A model generated the notes under the pieces. It did not search any database and was not told where the DNA came from. It was given only the letters and a program-made list of their open reading frames with translations. The position numbers and the translations under genes were made by a program. This document shows positions 8,503 through 17,037 of a stretch of DNA of 48,353 nucleotides, one piece after another. The DNA comes from an uncultured Eubacteriales bacterium. Its GTDB lineage: Bacteria; Bacillota; Clostridia; TANB77; CAG-508. The stretch is from contig CASEOS010000015.1 of NCBI GenBank assembly GCA_949289635.1, forward strand, positions 1 to 48,353. Direction: 5' to 3'. Each line of letters opens with the position of its first letter. Position 1 is the first letter of the stretch.

Positions 8503-8829
8503 ATGAGAAAAGCAAGTACAATTAAAATAGGAAAAAGATTACAAGCAATTAGAAAAAGTAATGGATATACACAAGAACAACTAGCTGAAAAAGTGGAAGT
8601 GTCTGTTAGATATATTAGTGATGTTGAACAAGATAGAGCAAAACCATCTTATGAAGTACTTATCAGAATTTGTAATATTTTTGAGACTAGTTTAGACCAA
8701 ATATTTAGTGAATATTTAAAGGTAACAGAAAATAAAAGCTTAGCATATCCATTAGCTGGATATGAAAAATTATCAGAAGAGAATAAGAAAACAATTGAAC
8801 ATTTAATTATGTATTTTAATAAAAAATAA
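8503..8829 (+). CDS. XRE-family helix-turn-helix regulator
   Basis: A 108-residue DNA-binding protein. Residues ~8-62 are a Cro/C1-type HTH (GKRLQAIRKSNGYTQEQLAE, then VSVRYISDVEQDRAKPSYEVL). The C-terminal ~45 residues carry no known sensor domain and may mediate dimerisation. ATG 8503 is chosen because AAGGTGG (8491-8497) lies 5 bp upstream; an in-frame GTG at 8494 overlaps that ribosome site. Upstream ACGAA/TTCGT palindromes are likely its own operator. The gene ends at a clear terminator. Regulon unknown; it could also act on the small ORF upstream. Confidence 0.9.
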   Translation: MRKASTIKIGKRLQAIRKSNGYTQEQLAEKVEVSVRYISDVEQDRAKPSYEVLIRICNIFETSLDQIFSEYLKVTENKSLAYPLAGYEKLSEENKKTIEHLIMYFNKK

Positions 8830-8850
8830 TAGGGTATATTTAATTTGAGT

Positions 8851-8896
8851 GAATCTATAATGTTAGAAAAAATTAACATTTTAGATTCATTTTTTA
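8851..8896 (+). terminator. Terminator after the XRE gene
   Basis: GAATCTATAATGTTA pairs with TAACATTTTAGATTC (one mismatch), followed by ATTTTTTATT. Confidence 0.85.
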
Positions 8897-8902
8897 TTGT
8901 AT

Positions 8903-8976
8903 AGAAAATCGACTTTTATCTTAATCTTATGTAGATTTTTCCGTATACAACAAGGTTAGGCTTCCTATATTTGTGA
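8903..8976 (+). repeat. AT-rich dispersed repeat, copy 2
   Basis: TAGAAAATCGACTTTTATCT, then ATGTAGATTTTTCCGTATAC and AACAAGGTTAGGCTTCCTAT align with 8087-8155 at roughly three of four positions. It is followed by a GTGAAGTACTGC/GCAGTCTTCAC hairpin and the 9003 palindrome. Together these fill the gap before fbp. Confidence 0.45.
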
Positions 8977-9002
8977 AGTACTGCAAAGCAGTCTTCACAT
9001 GT

Positions 9003-9036
9003 GTGCGTCGAAATCTTTGATTTCGTTAACGCACGC
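9003..9036. repeat. REP-like palindromic unit, copy 2
   Basis: GTGCGTCGAAATCTTTGATT followed by TCGTTAACGCACGC. The reverse complement of 718-751 with three changes, and able to form a hairpin. Confidence 0.65.
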
Positions 9037-9108
9037 CTTTCTCACGAAAAAGGTTTTAGTATATACTTGTATCACAAATAATATATAAAATCAGAGGAGT
9101 TGTCATAT

Positions 9109-11124
9109 ATGAATGAAAATGAAGCAAATGAACAATTTTCAGAAAAAATACAAAAAGGAGAAGAGAATCAATTTAGTAAGCAAAAATATTTAAAATTATT
9201 GAGCAAAGAATTTAAGAATACAACAGAAGTGGCAGAAGAAATTATTAACTTAAAAGCAATATTAAATTTACCAAAAGGAACAGAAGTATTTTTAAGTGAT
9301 ATTCATGGAGAATATGAACCATTTACACATATATTAAATAATGGAGCAGGAATTATTAGAAGTAAGATAGAAGAAACTTTTGAAAATCGTATCACAGAAA
9401 AAGAAAGAAACACATTGGCTACATTAATTTATTATCCAAACGAAAAATTAAAATTGATTAAACAAGAAAAAGAAAAACAAGAATTAGAAGAATGGTATGC
9501 AATTACTTTATATAGACTAGTAGAAGTAGCAAGAAAAGTAAGCTCAAAATATACAAGATCAAAAGTTAGAAAAGCAATTCATAGCGGATTTGAATATATT
9601 ATAGATGAATTACTACACTCACAAGTAGATAGTGAAAAAGATAAAGAAAATTATTATAAACAAATTATTAAGACAATTATTGAGCTAGAACAAGCAGATA
9701 GCTTTATCATAGCTATATCAGACTTAATTAAACAAATGGCAATAGACCATTTACATGTAATAGGAGACATCTTTGATAGAGGAAGATGTCCGGATTTAGT
9801 ATTAGATAGATTAATAAATTTTCATAGCTTAGATATTCAGTGGGGAAATCATGATATATTATGGATGGGAGCAGGATGTGGAAATAAAGCCAATATTGCA
9901 ACTGTTGTTAGAATATGTGCCAGATATAATAATATAGGAATATTGGAAGATTCTTATGGAATAAATATGAGACCATTATCTACATTTGCACAAAAAACAT
10001 ATAAAAATGATGATTGTGTAAACTTTATGCCAAAAGTATTTGACTATAATAAATATGATAATAGTGATAGAAATATTATAGCTAAAATTCATAAGGCAAT
10101 TACAATTATCCAATTTAAAATAGAAGGACAAATGATAAAAAAACATCCAGAATATCGTTTAGACAATCGATTACTATTAGACAAAATGAATATACAAAAA
10201 GGGACCATAACAATAGAGGGAAAAGAATATGAATTAAATGATAAAAATTTTCCAACAATCGACAAACATAGTCCATATGCATTGACATCAGAAGAAAAAG
10301 AAGTAATGGAAAGATTGACAGAATCATTTGTACATAGTCCAAGTTTACAAAGACATTTAAAATATTTATATACCAAAGGAGAAATTTATACAATTTTTAA
10401 CAATAATCTATTATTTCATGGATGCATTCCAACAGATGAAAATGGAGAACTAAAAGAAATTCAATTTATGGGAAATCGATTAAAAGGAAAAGCCTATTTT
10501 GATGAAATCAATGAAGTAGTTAATAAAGTATTCGCAACAAGACAACCAGAATTAGTAGATATCATGTGGTTTTTATGGATTTCACCAGAATCACCATTTT
10601 TCGGAAAAGAAAAAATGGCAACCTTTGAAAGTTATTTTGTAAAAGATAAAAACTTAAGTAAAGAACCCAAAAGTCCATATTATCGATATTCTGAAAACGA
10701 AGAATTTTGTATAAAAATGTTAAAAGAATTTGGACTAGAGGGAGAAGATTGTCATATTTTAAATGGACATGTACCAGTAAAGGCAAAAGACGGAGAAAGT
10801 CCAATAAAGGCAAATGGAAAATTATTAGTGATTGATGGAGGATTAGCAAAAAGTTTTAGAGAAAAGACAGGGAATGCAGGATATATATTAACATACAACT
10901 CAAATGGATTATTATTAAGTCAAAATAAACCATTTGAATCTGTAGAAAAGGCAATTATAGAAGGAACAGACATTATTAGTGAAATCATTGTAAAGAAAAC
11001 AGGTGTTATTAGAAAGAGAGTAGCAGACACAGACATAGGAGCAAAACTAAAAAGAGAAATTGTGGACTTACAAGAATTAATGAAAGCATATAAAAATGGA
11101 GAAATAAAAGAAATGGAACGATAG
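9109..11124 (+). CDS. fbp: Class III fructose-1,6-bisphosphatase
   Basis: Hydrolyses fructose 1,6-bisphosphate to fructose 6-phosphate, the committed gluconeogenic step. At 671 residues it has the size of the Firmicutes-specific class III enzyme. It carries metallophosphatase motifs DIHGEYEPF, GDIFDRG, GNHD and NGHVPVK in order. ATG 9109 is chosen since AGAGGAG (9093-9099) lies 9 bp upstream; an in-frame TTG at 9100 would touch it. The protein ends ...EMER with TAG. The codons ATG GAA CGA TAG belong to a palindromic repeat, exactly as at ileS, so the last residues are probably repeat-derived. YvcK, encoded at 44.5 kb, is also tied to gluconeogenic growth. Confidence 0.95.
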   Translation: MNENEANEQFSEKIQKGEENQFSKQKYLKLLSKEFKNTTEVAEEIINLKAILNLPKGTEVFLSDIHGEYEPFTHILNNGAGIIRSKIEETFENRITEKERNTLATLIYYPNEKLKLIKQEKEKQELEEWYAITLYRLVEVARKVSSKYTRSKVRKAIHSGFEYIIDELLHSQVDSEKDKENYYKQIIKTIIELEQADSFIIAISDLIKQMAIDHLHVIGDIFDRGRCPDLVLDRLINFHSLDIQWGNHDILWMGAGCGNKANIATVVRICARYNNIGILEDSYGINMRPLSTFAQKTYKNDDCVNFMPKVFDYNKYDNSDRNIIAKIHKAITIIQFKIEGQMIKKHPEYRLDNRLLLDKMNIQKGTITIEGKEYELNDKNFPTIDKHSPYALTSEEKEVMERLTESFVHSPSLQRHLKYLYTKGEIYTIFNNNLLFHGCIPTDENGELKEIQFMGNRLKGKAYFDEINEVVNKVFATRQPELVDIMWFLWISPESPFFGKEKMATFESYFVKDKNLSKEPKSPYYRYSENEEFCIKMLKEFGLEGEDCHILNGHVPVKAKDGESPIKANGKLLVIDGGLAKSFREKTGNAGYILTYNSNGLLLSQNKPFESVEKAIIEGTDIISEIIVKKTGVIRKRVADTDIGAKLKREIVDLQELMKAYKNGEIKEMER

Positions 11125-11178
11125 GGACGTGTCAAATCGTTCCATTTTGAAACGATTTGACACGTCCCTATCGTTCCA
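11114..11178. repeat. 65-bp full palindrome of the RAYT repeat family
   Basis: TGGAACGA, then the 49-bp palindrome 11122-11170, then TCGTTCCA. This is the most complete stand-alone copy, symmetric out to both ends. It supplies the fbp stop codon. Confidence 0.88.
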
Positions 11179-11195
11179 TTTGACAAATTTTGTTT

Positions 11196-11245
11196 AGCAG
11201 TATATAAATAAGGTGAAGATTATTTATATACTGCTATATATTATA
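11196..11245 (+). terminator. Terminator-like hairpin after fbp
   Basis: AGCAGTATATAAATA and TATTTATATACTGCT form a perfect 15-bp stem with a 10-nt loop, followed by an AT-rich run without a clean T-tract. Confidence 0.6.
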
Positions 11246-11357
11246 TTTATAAAAGAAAATAAAGGAAGATAGGTAAAATGAAAAATAAATCAAGCCACCA
11301 TTAAGCTAGGATTTTTATGAATGTAAATAGAATCATTAATGGAGAAAGGAAGTCATA

Positions 11358-11687
11358 GTGGATTTAGAAATATTTAATAATATACAAAAAAAAGTAACCG
11401 ATATAAAAAATGAAATAGAACAAAATCATAATTTTGAAGAGATAGAACTAGCAAAAAAACTAGATGCTATAGAAGAATATTCTGTGGATAGATTTGAAGG
11501 AGAATATGCTGTATTAGAAAATAGAAAGACAAATGAACTGAAACAAGTAAAAAGAGATATGTTACCAACAAATATAAAAGAGGGAAGCATTTTACAGTGC
11601 GTAAATGGAAAGTATATGTATAATGAAGAATTAACAAAAGAAGAAACCAATAGAATTCAAGATAGAATGAATAAATTATGGAACTAA
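11358..11687 (+). CDS. DUF3006 domain protein
   Basis: 109 residues. Residues ~42-108 (YSVDRFEGEYAVLENR ... VKRDMLPTNIKEGSILQC ... RIQDRMNKLW) match the DUF3006 pattern, a small beta-rich domain of unknown function often encoded beside ComEC-like metallo-beta-lactamase proteins, as here. The N-terminal 40 residues form a charged helix not usual for the domain. Start is GTG 11358 with GAAAGGA 8 bp upstream. The 118-bp gap to the next gene holds no clear terminator, so the two may be co-transcribed. Confidence 0.75.
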   Translation: MDLEIFNNIQKKVTDIKNEIEQNHNFEEIELAKKLDAIEEYSVDRFEGEYAVLENRKTNELKQVKRDMLPTNIKEGSILQCVNGKYMYNEELTKEETNRIQDRMNKLWN

Positions 11688-11804
11688 ATAGTAATAAAAG
11701 ATTAGCAAATATTTTTATTTGGATATCTATATTTTTAAGAAATTATAAAAAATTAATGAGTTGAATAATTGAATTTAAGTATGGAAAACTAAGGAGGACA
11801 AAAG

Positions 11805-12725
11805 ATGGCAAGAAATAGAAGAAATACAAAGATAAAAAAGGCATTTGCAACAGCTCTTGCATTGATTATTGTGGGAGTTGCAGGAATATTAGGAACAAAT
11901 GAAGATTTGATAAATACAGTTTCCAATATGGGAGAACTAGCTAATAATTCAAATAAGCAAAAAGTAGAGTTTGTGGCTCAAGAAGATTTATTAATAGATT
12001 TTATAGATGTTGGACAAGCTGACAGTATCCTAATTAGAAATGAAGATAAAACAATGTTAATAGATGCAGGAACAAATGAAGCAGGAGAAATGGTTGTAAC
12101 ATATCTACAAAATCTTGGGATTAATAAAATAGATTATTTAATAGGAACACATCCACATGAAGACCATATTGGTGGACTAGATGATGTAATCAATCACTTT
12201 AATATTGGACAAATTTATATGCCAAAAATAGAAACAACAACCAAAACATTTGAAGATGTATTAGATGCCATAGAAAATAAAAATTTAACAGTAACTTCTC
12301 CAAATAAAGGAGATAAAATTGAAATAGGACAAGCAGTAGGAACATTTATGACAGAACCAATATTAGATAAAGATAATTTAAATCTTTCTTCATTAGTCGT
12401 AAGGTTAGAATTTGGAAATAATAGTTTTCTATTCATGGGAGATGCAGAAAAAGAAAATGAAGAAACAATTAATTGGAATAAAACAGATGTGTTAAAAGTA
12501 GGACACCATGGTTCTAATACAAGTACTTCAGAAAGCTTTCTAAATCAAGTAAAGCCACAATGTTCGATTATTATGGTAGGAAAAGATAATTCATATAATT
12601 TGCCAACGCAAGAGACAATTGATAAATTAAATACAATAGGAAGTGAGATTTATAGAACTGATGAAAATGGAACAATACAAATTATTTCAGATGGAAATAC
12701 AATTGAAGTAAAGACAAGTAAATAA
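11805..12725 (+). CDS. Membrane-anchored metallo-beta-lactamase-fold protein, ComEC-like
   Basis: 306 residues. After a basic N-terminus a hydrophobic segment (residues ~13-28, AFATALALIIVGVAGILG) would anchor or export the protein, so the catalytic domain is probably outside the cell. The domain begins FIDVGQADSILIR, has the metal motif HPHEDH at 116-121, FMGDAEKENEE, and VGHHGSNTSTSESF. These match the soluble C-terminal domain of ComEC/Rec2, a nuclease-like region in DNA uptake, but no channel domain is present. Substrate unknown; extracellular nucleic acid or phosphoester processing is inference. It pairs with the DUF3006 gene. Confidence 0.88.
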   Translation: MARNRRNTKIKKAFATALALIIVGVAGILGTNEDLINTVSNMGELANNSNKQKVEFVAQEDLLIDFIDVGQADSILIRNEDKTMLIDAGTNEAGEMVVTYLQNLGINKIDYLIGTHPHEDHIGGLDDVINHFNIGQIYMPKIETTTKTFEDVLDAIENKNLTVTSPNKGDKIEIGQAVGTFMTEPILDKDNLNLSSLVVRLEFGNNSFLFMGDAEKENEETINWNKTDVLKVGHHGSNTSTSESFLNQVKPQCSIIMVGKDNSYNLPTQETIDKLNTIGSEIYRTDENGTIQIISDGNTIEVKTSK

Positions 12726-12733
12726 TTAAATGT

Positions 12734-12770
12734 AAAGCAGATAGCATAAAAAGCTATTTGCTTTCTTTAA
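12734..12770 (+). terminator. Terminator after the MBL-fold gene
   Basis: AAAGCAGATAGC pairs with GCTATTTGCTTT, followed by CTTTAATT. Confidence 0.65.
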
Positions 12771-12835
12771 TTAAAAAGATAACGTATTAATTATATATAA
12801 AATCACTGGATTTATTGCTTTTTATGTCAAAACGC

Positions 12836-12864
12836 TTGACAGTTTACAATAATAAAGATAAAAT
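12836..12864 (+). promoter_or_regulatory. Promoter of rny
   Basis: Consensus TTGACA (12836-12841), 17 bp, TAAAAT (12859-12864), 86 bp upstream of the start codon. Confidence 0.7.
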
Positions 12865-12949
12865 AGATATGGTAGGAAAAAATATATTCATATAGACATA
12901 TATATTTATTTCGAACATTGAAAATTAAATAAGAAAGAGGTGTATGATT

Positions 12950-14491
12950 ATGACTATTGTAATCATTATCGCCGCTGTCTTAATCTCACTTGCAATAGGA
13001 TTTCTAGTAGGAATGGTATACAGAAAAAAAGTTGCAGAATCTAAAATTCAAGGAGCAGAAAACGAGGCAAAAAGATTAATTGATTTAGCAAAAAAAGAAG
13101 GAGAAAATCTAAAGAAAGAAGAGATTTTCAAAGCTAAAGAAGAAATTATGAATAATAGAAAAGAATTGGATCAAGAGATTAAAGAAAGAAGGGGCGAAGT
13201 ACAAAAACAAGAAGCAAGACTAATTCAAAAAGAGGAAAACTTAGAAAAACGTGCAGAAAATTTTGAAAAAAGAGAACAAGAACTAGAAAAAGAAAGACAA
13301 AATATTGATAAAGAAAAAGAAGAATTAGAAAAATTACATGAACAAGAAATAGTCGAACTTCAAAAAATTGCATCTTTGAGTAAAGAAGAGGCAAAACAAA
13401 GATTACTTGCAGAAATGGATAAAGAGTTGACAGCAGAAAAAGCATCATTAATTCGAGAACAAGAACAAAAAGCAAAAGAAGATGCAAATAAAAATGCAAA
13501 AGAAATTTTATGTTATGCCGTACAAAAATGTGCAGCAGATCATTCACAAGAAACAACAGTATCCATTGTTCCACTTCCAAATGATGATATGAAAGGAAGA
13601 ATCATTGGTAGAGAAGGTAGAAATATAAAAGCATTGGAAACATTAACAGGAATTGATTTAATAATTGATGATACACCAGAAGCTGTCGTATTATCAGGAT
13701 TTGATCCTTTAAGAAGAGAAGTTGCTAGAATTGCATTAGAGAAATTAATTGATGATGGAAGAATTCATCCAGCTAAAATTGAAGAAATGGTTGAAAAAGC
13801 CAAGGAAGAATTAGATGCAACTATCAAAGAAGAAGGAGAAAGAGCTGTATTAGAAACAGGTGTAATTGGATTACATCCAGATTTAGTAAGACTAATTGGA
13901 AAGTTAAAATACAGAACAAGTTATGGACAAAATGTACTAAATCATTCAATAGAAGTTTCAAATTTAGCAAGAATTATGGCAGAAGAATTAGGATTAGATG
14001 CTAAACGTGCTAGAAGAGCAGGTTTATTACATGATATTGGAAAAGCATTAGACCACGATATGGAAGGAACCCATGTAGAAATTGGTGTAGAAGTATTGAA
14101 AAAATACAAAGAAAATCCATTAGTAATTAATGCAGTAGAAGCACATCATGGAGATGTAGAACCTCAAACTTTAGAAGCAGTTTTAGTACAAGCAGCAGAT
14201 GCCATATCAGCATCAAGACCAGGAGCTAGAAGAGAAACACTAGAAGCATATATTAAGAGATTACAAAATCTTGAAGAAATTGCAGATTCATTTGATGGTG
14301 TTGAAAAATCTTTTGCTATACAAGCTGGTCGTGAAATTAGAGTTATGGTAAAACCAGAAAAGATTTCAGATGACAAAATGACAATTTTAGCAAGAGATGT
14401 TTCTAAAAAAATAGAAAATGAAATGGATTATCCAGGACAAATTAAAGTTAATGTTATTAGAGAAACAAGAACAGTTGATTATGCAAAATAA
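12950..14491 (+). CDS. rny: Ribonuclease Y
   Basis: Membrane-bound endoribonuclease that starts mRNA decay. From ATG 12950 it is 513 residues: a membrane helix (~2-22), a long Lys/Glu-rich coiled coil (~30-195), a KH RNA-binding domain with [15 protein letters not shown] (~215-230), and an HD metal-dependent phosphodiesterase domain with [10 protein letters not shown] near residue 361. ATG 12950 sits 9 bp after AAAGAGG (12934-12940); an in-frame ATG at 12944 is only 3 bp away from it. Downstream ymdB and spoVS repeat the Bacillus subtilis order, though here a small opposing gene and terminator separate rny from ymdB. Confidence 0.96.
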   Translation: MTIVIIIAAVLISLAIGFLVGMVYRKKVAESKIQGAENEAKRLIDLAKKEGENLKKEEIFKAKEEIMNNRKELDQEIKERRGEVQKQEARLIQKEENLEKRAENFEKREQELEKERQNIDKEKEELEKLHEQEIVELQKIASLSKEEAKQRLLAEMDKELTAEKASLIREQEQKAKEDANKNAKEILCYAVQKCAADHSQETTVSIVPLPNDDMKGRIIGREGRNIKALETLTGIDLIIDDTPEAVVLSGFDPLRREVARIALEKLIDDGRIHPAKIEEMVEKAKEELDATIKEEGERAVLETGVIGLHPDLVRLIGKLKYRTSYGQNVLNHSIEVSNLARIMAEELGLDAKRARRAGLLHDIGKALDHDMEGTHVEIGVEVLKKYKENPLVINAVEAHHGDVEPQTLEAVLVQAADAISASRPGARRETLEAYIKRLQNLEEIADSFDGVEKSFAIQAGREIRVMVKPEKISDDKMTILARDVSKKIENEMDYPGQIKVNVIRETRTVDYAK

Positions 14492-14492
14492 T

Positions 14493-14533
14493 AAAATAAG
14501 ACCTTAGGCAAATTTCGCCTAAGGTCTTATTTT
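14493..14533. terminator. Bidirectional terminator between rny and the opposing small gene
   Basis: AAAATAAGACCTTAGGC and its complement GCCTAAGGTCTTATTTT form a 17-bp perfect stem, giving A-rich and T-rich flanks on both strands. Confidence 0.88.
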
Positions 14534-14544
14534 GCTATATACGA

Positions 14545-14814
14545 TTATGGACAAACCAGCAATTTCAGGTTTTTAACTGAAATAAACAAATACTTTTCGC
14601 CCACAAGCGTATAGAACGTTTTTGATCCGGATGTTGCCAGCGGATAAGAAATGATAGTTAAATCTTTATCACCAGCAGACACTTCATCAAACATTTTGAG
14701 TTGTCTAGGGGAATTAAGCAATTCCCGAAGTTTTTCAAACCCGTATTCATGTAATAACAACTCAATATCCACAAATACGCAGATGTCTTCTTGGTTTTTG
14801 TTTTCCTTCTTCAT
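14545..14814 (-). CDS. Hypothetical protein, 89 aa (orphan)
   Basis: Not recognised. The start at 14814 (MKKENKNQ...) is chosen because AAAAAGGAGAC lies just upstream on the minus strand; a longer frame to 14868 would ignore that site. The product is mixed alpha/beta with acidic and hydrophobic stretches (VFVDIELLLHEYGFEKLREL, then ISYPLATSG, then YLFISVKNLKLL) and no signal peptide or membrane helix. Base composition is about 36% GC by hand count over four lines, against about 25% at the start of ymdB and 35% in a sampled line of rny. It sits alone against the direction of rny and ymdB behind a shared terminator, a context like that of the gene at 18050. Confidence 0.65.
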   Translation of the reverse strand: MKKENKNQEDICVFVDIELLLHEYGFEKLRELLNSPRQLKMFDEVSAGDKDLTIISYPLATSGSKTFYTLVGEKYLFISVKNLKLLVCP

Positions 14815-14996
14815 GTTGTAGTCTCCTTTTTGAAATATTACTATAGTTACATACATATATGTTAACATAAACTGGAAATAAAATCAATAGAATGTGGAAT
14901 TCCTTTAGAAAAGTATATTCATATTTAAAACTATTGCGAATTTGTTAGATATATAGTATGATATAGATATTAATAAAATAGAAAGAAGGAATGGAT

Positions 14997-15767
14997 TTGA
15001 AGATTTTAGCAGTAGGAGATATTATTGGAGAAACAGGAATAAAAGAATTAAAAAACAAATTATACCAAATTAGGCAAAAAGAAGAGATTGATTTTGTCAT
15101 TGTTAATGGAGAAAATGCAGCAGAAGGAATGGGAATTACAGAAAAGAATTTTAATGATATGATTTCTCAAAATGTAGATGTCATAACAATGGGAAATCAT
15201 ACATGGGGAAAAAAAGATATCTTTAAGTTTATAGACCACCCTAAATTAATTAGACCAGCTAATTATCCAAAAGGAGTAGTAGGCAAAGGATATGGTATTT
15301 ATGAATGTAAAAACAAAAAAATAGCCGTTATTAATTTAATGGGAAGAGTCTATATAAATGTACTATCAGAAAATCCATTTTTAACAGCAAAAAGTATCAT
15401 AAAGAAAATAAAAGATAAGGTAGATATCATTATAGTAGATTTTCATGCTGAAGCAACAGGAGAAAAAATTACAATGGGTTATTATTTAGATGGAATGGTT
15501 ACAGCAGTTTTTGGAACACATACACATGTACAAACAGCAGATGAAAAAATATTACCAAAAGGAACAGCATATATTAGTGATATTGGTATGACAGGAACAA
15601 AGAATTCAGCATTAGGAATGGATATTTCTGTGGCATTAAAACGATTTGAAACAGCATTGCCAGAACGATATAAAGTAGCATCAGGAGAAGGAATGTTAAA
15701 TGGTGTTATTTACGATATTGATGACAAGACAAATAAAGTAAAAACGATAACAAGAATTAATCTGTAA
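14997..15767 (+). CDS. ymdB: YmdB-family metallophosphoesterase (TIGR00282)
   Basis: Calcineurin-like phosphodiesterase; the Bacillus homologue cleaves 2',3'-cyclic nucleotides and influences biofilm and motility choice. Motifs: VGDIIGE (first metal ligand), VNGENAAEGMGI, TMGNHTWG, DFHAEATGEK and FGTHTHVQTADE. TTG 14997 is preferred: AGAAGGA (14984-14990) lies 6 bp upstream and the product then starts MKILAVGDI as in the family. An ATG at 14991 directly abuts the ribosome site. Length 256 fits the family. It is followed by spoVS, the same neighbour as in Bacillus. Confidence 0.94.
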   Translation: MKILAVGDIIGETGIKELKNKLYQIRQKEEIDFVIVNGENAAEGMGITEKNFNDMISQNVDVITMGNHTWGKKDIFKFIDHPKLIRPANYPKGVVGKGYGIYECKNKKIAVINLMGRVYINVLSENPFLTAKSIIKKIKDKVDIIIVDFHAEATGEKITMGYYLDGMVTAVFGTHTHVQTADEKILPKGTAYISDIGMTGTKNSALGMDISVALKRFETALPERYKVASGEGMLNGVIYDIDDKTNKVKTITRINL

Positions 15768-15899
15768 AAAAATGTCTTTATAAAACCAAAAATTTAGGAG
15801 CATTTTATATAAAATTACAATAAAAATTTTCTCATATATAAAAATGTCGAATTAGTAGATTTATTGCGATGAAAACCTATAAATTTTTATAAAAAATAC

Positions 15900-15928
15900 T
15901 TTACACTAATTTCCAGATATTGTAAAAT
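15900..15928 (+). promoter_or_regulatory. Promoter of spoVS
   Basis: TTTACA (15900-15905), 17 bp, TAAAAT (15923-15928), inside the 213-bp ymdB-spoVS gap. This is sigma-A like. In Bacillus spoVS uses sigma-H; I could not find a convincing sigma-H box here. Confidence 0.5.
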
Positions 15929-15980
15929 ACAAACTGTAAAAGTTGCAACAAAAAATAAAAATTATAGGAGGCAAAAGAAA

Positions 15981-16244
15981 ATGGAAGTTTTAAAAATTTC
16001 ATCAAAATCAAATCCTAATTCAGTAGCAGGAGCAATTGCTGGATTAGTAAAAGAATCAAACAAGGCAGAAATGCAAGCAATCGGAGCAGGAGCATTAAAT
16101 CAAGCGGTAAAAGCAGTTGCAATAGCAAGAGGCTTTGTAGCACCATCAGGTGTAGACTTAGTTTGTATACCTGCATTTGCAGAAGTTGAGGTAGAGGGAG
16201 AAGATAGAACAGGTATCAAATTGATAGTAGAATCAAGAGGATAA
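15981..16244 (+). CDS. spoVS: Stage V sporulation protein S
   Basis: 87-residue AlbA-superfamily protein, almost invariant in length. The sequence runs MEVLKISSKSNPNSVAGAIA, then the conserved AIGAGALNQAVKAVAIARGF and VDLVCIPAFAEVE blocks, ending RTGIKLIVESR. In Bacillus it is needed for coat assembly and septum control in sporulation, though SpoVS is also found in non-sporulators. RBS ATAGGAGG lies upstream. Its place after ymdB is conserved in Firmicutes. It is the only recognisable sporulation gene in the window, apart from the doubtful Spo0E-like ORF at 8215. Confidence 0.96.
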   Translation: MEVLKISSKSNPNSVAGAIAGLVKESNKAEMQAIGAGALNQAVKAVAIARGFVAPSGVDLVCIPAFAEVEVEGEDRTGIKLIVESRG

Positions 16245-16256
16245 AGAGGATAAATA

Positions 16257-16287
16257 ACAGACTACAAAATCGTAGTCTGTTTTGTTT
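16257..16287 (+). terminator. Terminator after spoVS
   Basis: ACAGACTAC (16257-16265) pairs with GTAGTCTGT (16272-16280), then TTTGTTTT. Confidence 0.85.
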
Positions 16288-16288
16288 T

Positions 16289-16402
16289 GTCCAATTGGGG
16301 ACGTTTCTTTTTGGACATTTTTTTGATGTGTTGCCTAAAAAAGAAATTATAAGGTAACAAATATAAATAAAATGTCCAAAAAGAAACGTCCCCAATTGGA
16401 CA
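16289..16402. mobile_element. Small MITE-like element with 34-bp perfect inverted ends
   Basis: TGTCCAATTGGGGACGTTTC...TTTTGGACATTTT (16289-16322) is exactly reverse-complemented at 16369-16402. The 46-bp centre includes GTTGCCT/AGGTAAC, so the whole unit can fold back. No coding capacity. The GGGGACGTTTC core also occurs in the tandem repeats at 48261 and resembles the GGGACGTGTC core of the RAYT repeats. Confidence 0.75.
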
Positions 16403-16471
16403 CTTGACAATTAGAAGATATTATGAAAAAATACAAACGATAAAAATAAAGAATAGAAGGAGGACTAAAAA

Positions 16472-16933
16472 ATGGAAAAAAAGAGAGGATTTGAAATTGC
16501 AAAAGGATTTGAAGATAAACAAATAAATCTTCCAATTAGAAAAACAAAATATAGTGCAGGGTATGATATAGAAGCAGCAGAAGACACTGTCATTCCAAGT
16601 TTTAAAAAAGGAACAAATCCAACATTAGTAAAAACAGGATTAAAAGCATATATGCAAGATGATGAAGTATTATTATTATATAATCGTAGTTCTAATCCAA
16701 AAAAGAAAGGATTAATTATGGCCAATAGTGTTGGTGTGATTGATAAAGACTATTATGGAAATCCTGATAATGATGGACACTTCATGTTTGCATTTTATAA
16801 CATAAAAGAAGAAGATGTAGTGATAAAAAAAGGTGAAGCAATTGGACAAGCAATCTTCCAAAAATATTTAATAACAGATGATGATGTAGCAGAAGGAGAA
16901 AGAGTTGGAGGATTTGGTTCAACAACAAAATAA
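16472..16933 (+). CDS. dut: Deoxyuridine 5'-triphosphate nucleotidohydrolase (dUTPase)
   Basis: Hydrolyses dUTP to dUMP and pyrophosphate, keeping uracil out of DNA and feeding dTMP synthesis. The 153-residue chain shows the trimeric dUTPase motifs: SAGYDIEA (motif 1), NRSSNPKKKGLIMANSVGVID (motifs 2-3, with the DKDYYGN region), GEAIGQAIFQKY (motif 4) and the C-terminal RVGGFGST arm (motif 5). Start follows AGGAGGACTAAAAA. The MITE at 16289 lies just upstream, so its promoter may be in or near that element. With rdgB at 20.9 kb this is one of two nucleotide-pool cleaning enzymes in the window. Confidence 0.95.
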   Translation: MEKKRGFEIAKGFEDKQINLPIRKTKYSAGYDIEAAEDTVIPSFKKGTNPTLVKTGLKAYMQDDEVLLLYNRSSNPKKKGLIMANSVGVIDKDYYGNPDNDGHFMFAFYNIKEEDVVIKKGEAIGQAIFQKYLITDDDVAEGERVGGFGSTTK

Positions 16934-17004
16934 TTCTAAAAAAAGATATAAAAAAAATTCTTCTTAGAGCGGTAAGGATTACAACGAAAATATACATAAA
17001 AAAT

Positions 17005-17037
17005 GACGGTAATGGCTTTGACTTTTACCGTTTTTTA
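17005..17037 (+). terminator. dut terminator hairpin with a promoter -35 in its loop
   Basis: ACGGTAA (17006-17012) pairs with TTACCGT, followed by TTTTT. The loop contains TTGACT, the -35 box of the next promoter. Confidence 0.7.

Noticed and set aside
11278..11304. Possible 8-codon leader peptide (MKNKSSHH) before the DUF3006 gene
   Set aside because: It has a fair GGAAGATAGGT site, but there is no downstream attenuator and no regulatory codon run beyond two His, so it may be chance.
15768..15980. Sigma-H promoter for spoVS
   Set aside because: An AGGAGCATTTT stretch near 15797 is only a loose match, with no good -10; a sigma-A like promoter at 15900 is clearer.
16289..16402. rho-independent terminator of spoVS
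   Set aside because: A separate, proper terminator lies at 16257-16287; this unit has 34-bp perfect ends, far beyond a normal terminator, and related sequence elsewhere in the window.
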